Source: Eleusine coracana subsp. coracana (Eukaryota > Streptophyta > Magnoliopsida > Poales > Poaceae). Taken from it: a stretch of DNA of 64,000 nt. Of the stretch, positions 57,311 to 64,000 are shown piece by piece; positions within the stretch are counted from its first letter, which is position 1, and each line of letters starts with the position of its first letter. Under the pieces are notes generated by a model, which was not told the origin of the DNA, made no database searches, and saw only the letters and a list, made by a program, of their open reading frames with translations. The position numbers and the translations under genes were made by a program. The stretch lies in NCBI GenBank assembly GCA_032690845.1, contig CM064424.1, forward strand, positions 30,614,228 through 30,678,227, in the 5' to 3' direction.

Positions 57311-57622
57311 TGAGCATTGTTGCTGACCTTATTGGTGATGACAATACGGAGACCGACTGGCATGACCCACTCATCTAATATTTGGACAAGGGCATGCTGC
57401 CTATGGATTAATGAACAATAGAGGTTGAAAACCAGATGTCGAGGATATTTGATGGTGGGAGATCAACTCTTTAAAAGAGGAGGTTCAAATATCTTGATGC
57501 AATGAATCTCGATACCAGAAGGTCAAAAGTTGGTTGACAAAATTCATTCAGGAATATGTGGAAATCATGCAGCTTCTAAGACTTTGGTCGGCAAAGCTTT
57601 CTGCAAGGGTTTTATTGGCCGG
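57311..57622 (+). pseudogene. D integrase, N-terminal zinc region only
   Basis: In several frames the translation still shows HSGICGNHAASKTLVGKAF and GFYWP (about 57540-57617), the start of the integrase zinc-binding region. The sequence then breaks at GCCGG, where element E begins. The catalytic core is not in the window. Confidence 0.7.
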
Positions 57623-60600
57623 TGTGACACCTAGGTGTCTCATTTCTTGCTTAGCACAAAATTGCCAAAAATTTTGAACTCAAGAATGAGCATGAAATAA
57701 TGGGAGCAAGTTAGAAATGGAATTTCCTCAAGCCAAAATAAAACCCTGCAAGCAAAAACTTTGAAGCAAATTAAATTCCTATAAATCATGGGCCAAATAA
57801 TTACATCAGAATTATAGTAATAATAATATAGAATTTTGGGCCAAAAACCAGAATTTTATTCCAATAGGAAATCAATCATATAAATGGTTTAACCCAAGAA
57901 TTGATTTAAATTTAATTAATAATTCTAATTAAATTATTTCATTTCTGGCCAAATAGACTTCACTAATGAATTGTCCATATTCTAATTAGCTCACCTTCAA
58001 AATTTCAGCTTAATTGGACTTAAGGAAGTATTTTAAATTAATTAAAACAGAATTAGGGATTTCTTTGCAAGTTTTTCAAAAACCCGAGGACCTTTCTGCA
58101 AAAATTGCTTGTCTTCTTCCTTCTGTCGCCTCTCCCGCGCACGTGCGCCGCGCGATTCCTCTGCCGCTGCTGCCACCTCGGAACTCGCCACCGCACTCCC
58201 GCGCGCACCCACTCGCCGCCATCGCGTCGTCGCTACCGCCCAGCTGCTCGCTGCCGCCAAGCCGAGTTGCTTTGGCTCTGCTCGATGCCGCCATGGTCAG
58301 TGGCCAAGCTCCCTGGTTCACGGACCCCGACCGCTCCGCGTCACCCGACAGCCTCAGAACCCGCACGCGCACCCGTGCAGGCTCGCCTTGCTGCTAGCTG
58401 CCGAGAACCCGGTCTCTTTCGCCTCTGCCCAAAGCCCCGCTGCCCCGCTGTGTCACTTCACCTGGCCACTGCTCTCTCGATTCTCGGCCGCCGGCAGCTT
58501 CTTCTACGCCCACCCGCCTAAACCCTGCACGTGATCGCTCCGTCCCCTCACCCCTGCCCCCTTTCGCGCCGCACGCTGCTACCCGATGCGAGAACGAGTC
58601 ACTTTGCCCTCTGTCGCGCTCTGGCCAAAAGCGCCACGCCCATGCCTAGCTCTGTGTTTTCCCGTGCTGCTATTGCACCCGGCCACGCGAGCGCGCGTTC
58701 GAATCCCTTCGCGACCGAGGCCACCGTGAAGCCTTCTACGGCTCCCTGTGAACCCCCCACCCAGCCCTCTTGGCCTATAAAACTCCTCCCCCGCTGCTCT
58801 TCTTCCGCGTTCACTGCCCCGCCATTGCCAAGCATGAGCTCGAGCTCGATTCCCGGCCACTCCCTCACTCTCGAGCCGAACCAAGATCACCAATGCACGC
58901 GCCTGCTTTCCCGCTGCACTTCCACCCCATGGCTCGCACAACCTTCTGGTGAAGCTCGACCAATTTGGAGAATCTCCAGAGTCTGCTCCCCGTCGGCCGC
59001 CGTCAACGCAACCCAAAATTCCGGCAATCCTGGTGAACCCGTCTCTCCTTTCTTCTTCTCATTGATGCACAAGCTTCTTACGATCACTCCTGACCCCTCG
59101 CTTTCTTGATTTCGTGAACAAGAACGCCGGCGTTAAACTTTTCCCCCACCGACCCCCTCTACGCCGCCGTGCCCGAGCCGCCTCCATGGTGAGCCCTATC
59201 TTCCGGCATTCCCCGACGATCGCCGACCTGATGCCGATCCCCGCCGTGCCCCCGTGATGCTGTAGGAGCTGGCTGCAGTCGGTGTGCTGCCCCGAGTCCA
59301 CCCCGCGATGTCATCGGACTTCTGCCTTCCGCCGCCTCTCATCGACAACCACTCTCCGGTGAGTTTTCCACCTCGTGAACCCCTCCAATCCCTTCGCCTG
59401 GTCTCGCACATCACGCCTACACATTCGCGATGAGCTTTCCCCCACCGCAGCACTCTGCGGCGAGCCCTCTGGCAAGCCTTGGCCGCGCGCTGCCATGCTC
59501 CAGCGAAGCTGACTGGCAGTTGAGCTGGCGTCCAGTTGGCACTGATGTGGCTGCCACATGGCACTAACGTGTTAAAAGATAGAACCCGAAATTCCCTAGA
59601 AATTATAGAAAAGCCATTGGAACTTCTAAAATGCATAGTAAATTCGTTTGAAGTCCAAATGACCTCAAATCAATTTTATTAGCTTCATAATAATGTGCAT
59701 TATTTTAATAAAATAATAACCAACTGCCTCTATTAATATAATTTAGTTAATTAAATAACTTGTCCAAACACCAAATAAATCCTTAATAATTGTAGGAATG
59801 GAAATTAATTCTGATCTTTTTGCATGCACTGTTGTTTCATGTTAATGCATCACCCTGATTTTTGGCTAAGTCAAATCTGCAGTATTTAATATTCTATTAA
59901 TTAAGTAATGCTTTAACTTGAATAAATTCTAGTAATTAAAATAATACTATCCAGAGGCTATAACTTGGTAAAAATGCACTTCATACATGTCTCTGTTCAT
60001 GATAAATCACTCAAGTCCAGAATCATCTTGTTACTATTTTAAATTGTTTAATTGTTCTCAAGCTATGACAATCCTAATTAAAATGATCCACACACATGAA
60101 ATAATGAAAACCTAATTTGTTTCTTTGAAGCATATGGCTTCGAGAACTTGTTAATAAGGTTGTTAACATCAAAACACTAATGCAATATGCATCCATTATT
60201 TCGTTGCATTTATCCCATCATTGCATGTAACGGTATTTCAGCACTACCGTTAACCCTTGTTCATCAATAGGTAACGACACTTAGGAGCAGGAGCCCGACG
60301 TCCAGCAGGGCCAAGAGCCTGAGGACCAAGAGACTATAGTAGCTAACACTTGCGTGGATCCAGGCAAGCCCCGGTTTGCATTAGCCTCTTTATAAAGTTT
60401 TGCTAGTTTATATCACTACTAGTGTCTATGTTTATTTGTTGCATTAGGTCATAGCAGTTGCTTGAAACCCACCTTGCATGATTCCCAAATGACCTATGTT
60501 GCTTTTATTAGAAACTTGGTAGGGTCGGTACAAAAATGCTATGCTTAGTAATTGATAGTTTCGATAGTTATCCTAGAGTAAGACTTGATCACTAAATGGA

Positions 60601-61715
60601 ACTTATGTAAAAGAAGTTTATTTTTGATGTATGGCTGGCCATGGAATTTGCATGTGTAGGTTTGCAGCAACACATGGGTGTTGGCTGTGGTAGCCCTGTC
60701 TTGCCCACCCTAGGACCCGTCCGTGGTCGGCCCCTGGATCAAGTTTTGAACAGTACCGAATGCATGCTAGTTTCATGGGCACTAGTAAACCGATGTAGCA
60801 CTAAAGACCGCTTATATCAAGGACGGTTAAGGTGCGTTGGTCTTGGGACCCCTCGGCTGCAGGAGTGGGCGGTCCATACCACGAAGTACTGTTGGCAGGA
60901 CGGCATGCCCACTCGACATCACCACACCCGGGTCTGGATGTGGGTGGTTATTCTTGTGAAAGGTTGCCATATATGACCTTAATTGGTGCATATGTATCGT
61001 GTTATTCGGGTTTTTCCAGCTAGGGTAAATCAATTGCAATTGTTGTCCCTCGCAGTAATGAGTACCGCTTGTTCACTGCGCCAATCACGTAGTTGCACAT
61101 GATATCATGGATATGGATTTGTATTGGTTATTACTGGTGTATTTTATTGTTCTACTGTTGCACTTATTTTATGTATTGTTTTATTATCTTATTGTTGCAA
61201 AAGTTATATTCAGCACAACCCATTTAATCTGAAAATAAAACTTGATAGAACTAATAGGTTGCTTAGTGCAAGTCCTTTTTAAACAAGCCACCTATTAGAG
61301 CCATTGCATGTCTAGGTTTTTGACGGGTAAGTCTTGCTGAGTAATTAGTACTCAGGCTTTATGCTTATGTGGTTTTTAGGTACTGAAGAAATAGAATTGT
61401 CTGTAGATGTGTTGCCTTGGGACGTGCAAGTCCCTGAGGGTTGGACTGCCCATTGGGAGTCTGAACTGCCGCCGCAGTGATTGTGAGTGCTGCTAGGGTG
61501 TTGATTCTTCGGGGATGAATCATCACCATGCTGTATCGTCGAGCTCGTAGATTATATCGTTATTTCGCTTCCGCTGTTTTCAAAACTTCATGAACTTGTG
61601 ATTCCGCTACACTTTGGTGTAATAATTAAACTTAAATTTGGATCATTGTTCTATTATCAAGTGTCTGCTTTGTCAACACCTTCGGGACCTCGATCCTCCG
61701 GGAAGGGGCGCCTCA
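57623..61715 (+). repeat. 5' LTR of element E
   Basis: The LTR starts TGTGACACCT after GCCGG, a possible target site, and ends GCGCCTCA two bases before the primer site. It is 4093 bp. A GC-rich block at 58090-59560 carries long open frames on both strands (for example 58014-58397, 58531-59109, 59196-59636) with no known domain and low-complexity content, so I do not call genes there. The right boundary is set by the primer site and is less certain than the left. Confidence 0.7.
58776..58782 (+). promoter_or_regulatory. Possible TATA box in the E LTR
   Basis: TATAAAA follows TTGGCC within the GC-rich block. Its position in the first third of the LTR fits a U3/R border. Confidence 0.45.
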
Positions 61716-61717
61716 GC

Positions 61718-61730
61718 TGGTATCAGAGCC
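61718..61730 (+). other. Primer binding site of element E (Met-tRNA type)
   Basis: TGGTATCAGAGCC is an exact match to the common plant Met-tRNA primer site. Confidence 0.92.
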
Positions 61731-62820
61731 GTGGTCCATGATAATACAACAATTAAAACGTATTTAAAAAAAAACTACGACGTTACATGTGAGGATACGT
61801 TAGTATTGCCCCTAGTAGTTATTAGGGTTGGTGACAATGCTAACGGGTTATGCTTGAGTTGGCTTTTAATTGGTTCATCTTTTGGCATTTAAAGTTCGCT
61901 CGCAAGGATTGTGGCTTTGCGGGACGATTCCTTCCATGAATCATTGGCAACATTTTTCATTTTTGGCTCCTTGACAAGTGTTGGAGCGTAGAGTTCACTC
62001 GCGAGGGCTATAGTTTCGTGAGACGGTTTCTTTCGTAAACCGTACCAACTTTTTATTAGTAATCCTCATCAGAATAGGTTTATGAGCATTGGTTCGCTTG
62101 CGAGAACCGTGGTTTTGCAAGGCGATTCGTTCCATGAACCGTTGTAGAGTTACCCTTATTTTCATAGTTTCTTTTAATTTAATGTAATGTTTCTGCAATG
62201 AGTTTTTCTGCAGGTACACTAACACCGTTAGTACAACACTTAGTGACTATGTGATGAGTGTGGGTCGTCACCAATTTTCGTGCCGCTAAGTACCGGCAAT
62301 ATAGGTGTGTGTTGTGAGGAACGCTAGGTAAATAAATTGAATTTTGCATCATTGCATTCCTTATAACTTAACTAAAATTTTGTTCTCTCCTTACTTACCC
62401 ACCTCTGAAATAAAAGTTTGCAAGTTTGATAAGTACAAAATTCGAAATACACGTTTGAATTATTAAGTTAACAACAATCTGTCAACTCTCTGTTTTCAAC
62501 ACATCCCTGAACTTGCAAAGATCATAAGTCCAGTTCTACTTGGAATTTTTGGGAATACAAACACCATCTGAAAAGCTATGAAAGTCTACTGTAACGTGGT
62601 ACCAAGAACCAGTTCTATAGATTTTGTTTTCTGGGCACAATACTTGATTTCTAATTGCCGCACAGTCAAGACCAAATCTATTAAAAATCCATCCTCGTAT
62701 TAATACCCCTTGAGGCTGGAAAATGGAAACTAAAAATTTGTTTCTGTATTTTATGAAGTTGAACATGAAATGCACTTCACTTAAGGAAGATTTTGACTCA
62801 TTCAGATTTCGCCCTTGTAG
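61731..62820 (+). other. Leader of element E
   Basis: About 1.1 kb between primer site and the first ORF. It contains a three-unit repeat at 61894-62190. The rest shows no coding signal. Open frames on the minus strand at 62536-62994 are overlapped by the plus-strand ORF and are likely chance. Confidence 0.7.
61894..62190 (+). repeat. Three 99-bp tandem units in the leader of E
   Basis: Units start at 61894, 61993 and 62092 with GTTCGCTCGCAAGG, GTTCACTCGCGAGG and GTTCGCTTGCGAGA. Each continues with a TTTGCGGGACGATTC-like phrase and CCATGAA. Both spacings are exactly 99 bases, yet the units differ at many positions, so the array is old. Confidence 0.75.
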
Positions 62821-63720
62821 ATGGCTGAAAACAATTTCCAAGCTCCACCAGGTTAGGAAATCACCGACGGTCTGGAGATCCCTGGGATCACTCAACTCTT
62901 TTGGAGTGTCATTAGGGGTTATGGACATGATATCCCTCTCACCTATGTTGGAAAGACCATTGAGGAGAATGGAATCACTTCCTGTGTAGTCCATGTCGCA
63001 GTTCCTACCAACTATTCCTTCTTACCGGTATGGGAGTCATGGACTATTAGTGTCACTGGCGTGGACCTACTCCCTACTTGGAGTGTTGCTGCCCCCAAAG
63101 CCCTCACTCTGTTTTGCAAACTCCACAAACATGAGGTCACTGGAACACCGGTAACCTTGATACCCATTGACAAAATGGAAGATCCTGAGTGGAACTGTCA
63201 TCTGGATTTTGTCTTTGATCCAAACCACCCAATGTATCGCCCAGCGCTACATGTGGCAGAGTGTTATGGACTCTCTCTATTTAGCATATGCAAGAACTTG
63301 TACCATCAACTGGACATGTTTCGGGCCACACTTCGGCTTTCCGAAGCCGAAAAGCAAGCCAAGATTCTAGAAATTGCAGAATTAAACCAGCAAGTACAAG
63401 CGAAGAATGAAGAGATGGATATGATCATCGAAGAGCGTGACCAAGCTATTGGAGATGCTGACATCATGGAGTCTGAATTGTAGGAGCTTCAAGTCGAATT
63501 TGACGCCTTCAAGGCTACCCACCTTCCCATCATAGATAATTGGGATGAGATCCCTATGGGGTATGGAAAACAAGTGGATGAAGAGATGGAGCAAGCCGAA
63601 AATGTTGGTGTAGAGCTGATGGAACTAGGAGCACTAGAAGGTGCTATTCGCCGCCCAGCAACTCCAGGGCCCTGCTGGTGCCTGGTAGGCGAACCACGTT
63701 GCCTCACTACCCGTTGGGAC
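62821..63720 (+). pseudogene. E N-terminal ORF, unrecognised, upstream of gag
   Basis: From the ATG at 62821 (MAENNFQAPPG) one frame runs about 300 codons with two TAG stops, at 62854 and 63481, each fitting a former CAG. The first part is globular with many hydrophobic residues (ITQLFWSVIRGYGHDIPLTY, VPTNYSFLPVWESWTISVTG). The middle part, from about 63300, is a likely coiled coil (RLSEAEKQAKILEIAELNQQ). I do not recognise the family. Similar long N-terminal extensions before the gag domain are common in grass gypsy elements. Confidence 0.6.
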
Positions 63721-63734
63721 CCGTGTCGAGTGGA

Positions 63735-64000
63735 ATGAGTTTTGAACTGCCTTTCGAGCTCATTTCATACCAGCCGGTCTTGTGCAGAGGAAGTTTCAGG
63801 AGTTCATGGACCTAAAACAAGGAGGAAGGAATGTCCTCCAGTATTCTGAGGCCTTCAACCATCTTGCTCAGTATGCCACTGAGTATGTCAACACTGAGGA
63901 GAAGAAGAGGTATGCTTTCCTGCATGGCATGAATGCCGCACTGAAGGAGCGTCTGACCTGGCAGACAACCGGCACCTTCAACGACCATTTCAATGCTGCT
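63735..64000 (+). pseudogene. E gag domain, cut by window end
   Basis: The gag domain reads AFRAHFIPAGL, RKFQEFMDLKQGGRNVLQYS, EAFNHLAQYATEYVNTEEKK and RYAFLHGMNAALKERL. This is the central gag motif of Ty3/gypsy elements. A TGA just upstream (WEF-stop-TAFRA, near 63736) fits a TGG-to-TGA or CGA-to-TGA change. A frame change and probable deletion separate it from the ORF before. Confidence 0.8.

Larger units (their letters stand above)
54649..57622 (+). mobile_element. D: second Tat-lineage gypsy element, middle part
   Basis: D has protease, RT, RNase H, second RNase H and the beginning of integrase. It is cut on the left by the copia element and on the right by element E. Its RT and RNase H align with T1 (1-803 and 2653-3135), so they are one lineage, but the sequences differ throughout and are separate copies. 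Stops include 54850, 54979, 56466 and 56700. Confidence 0.87.
57623..64000 (+). mobile_element. E: chromovirus-like gypsy element, 5' part
   Basis: E has a 4.1-kb LTR, Met-tRNA primer site, leader with 99-bp repeats, an N-terminal ORF and the start of a gypsy gag domain at the window edge. The long LTR with a TGGTATCAGAGCC primer site fits the Tekay-type chromoviruses of grasses, but no pol is visible to confirm it. Stops at 62854 and 63481 suggest it is degenerate. Confidence 0.75.

Noticed and set aside
58014..59636. Several long open frames on both strands in a GC-rich block
   Set aside because: They overlap each other on opposite strands, are rich in P, S, A and R, show no domain and lie inside the LTR of element E. 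High GC lowers the chance of stops.
62536..62994. A 152-codon minus-strand open frame
   Set aside because: It overlaps the plus-strand ORF of element E, whose frame continues for 300 codons and shows protein-like composition and a coiled coil.

Overview
The window looks like intergenic DNA from a grass genome, built almost entirely of nested, mostly broken LTR retrotransposons. I found no convincing host gene, tRNA, rRNA or CRISPR array. The plant assignment rests on clear plant lineages: two dual-RNase-H Ty3/gypsy elements (Tat lineage), chromovirus-type gypsy elements with a Met-tRNA primer site, an Athila-like family with an Asp-tRNA primer site, and a Ty1/copia element of Sirevirus type. 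GC-rich 4-kb LTRs and LTR palindrome clusters fit the Poaceae. A panicoid grass is possible but not proven.

Layout from left to right. (1) 1-13610 is the 3' half of a Tat-lineage element (T1): reverse transcriptase, RNase H, a second RNase H, integrase, a repeat-bearing 3' UTR, then an intron-containing coiled-coil gene on the opposite strand. T1 is interrupted by an LTR at 804-2652. It is also interrupted by a large non-autonomous element at 6330-13161, with target duplication AGGGA, which splits an exon of the antisense gene. (2) 13611-18036 is a truncated CRM-like chromovirus (A): LTR, gag, protease and the start of RT. (3) 18037-23404 is a Sirevirus-like LTR remnant, split by a 4.1-kb solo LTR at 18459-22565 with target duplication GGTCA. 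(4) 23405-39466 is an Athila-like array of the form LTR-internal-LTR-internal-LTR (C1 and C2 sharing the middle LTR). C1 keeps gag, protease and an extra ORF but has no RT or integrase. C2 has lost almost all coding sequence. The middle LTR holds a Sirevirus-like solo LTR at 33232-34702 with target duplication CTAGT. (5) 39467-46109 is a second CRM-like element (B), with the best-preserved pol in the window. (6) 46110-54648 is a reverse-strand Sirevirus-like copia element. (7) 54649-57622 is part of a second Tat element (D), the host of the copia insertion. (8) 57623-64000 is the 5' part of a chromovirus-like element (E): a 4.1-kb LTR, primer site, a leader with 99-bp repeats, an unrecognised N-terminal ORF and the start of gag.

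The elements work as transposon modules and not as a host pathway. None looks autonomous, because every pol region seen carries stops, frameshifts, deletions or truncation. Many in-frame stops are explained by C-to-T change at CAG, CAA or CGA, or by G-to-A at TGG, the pattern expected of methylated, silenced DNA. The observations most worth following are the spliced antisense gene in T1, the mosaic LTR at 6330-7645 whose joins share TAGG, the pol-less tandem Athila-like pair, and the LTR palindrome clusters.
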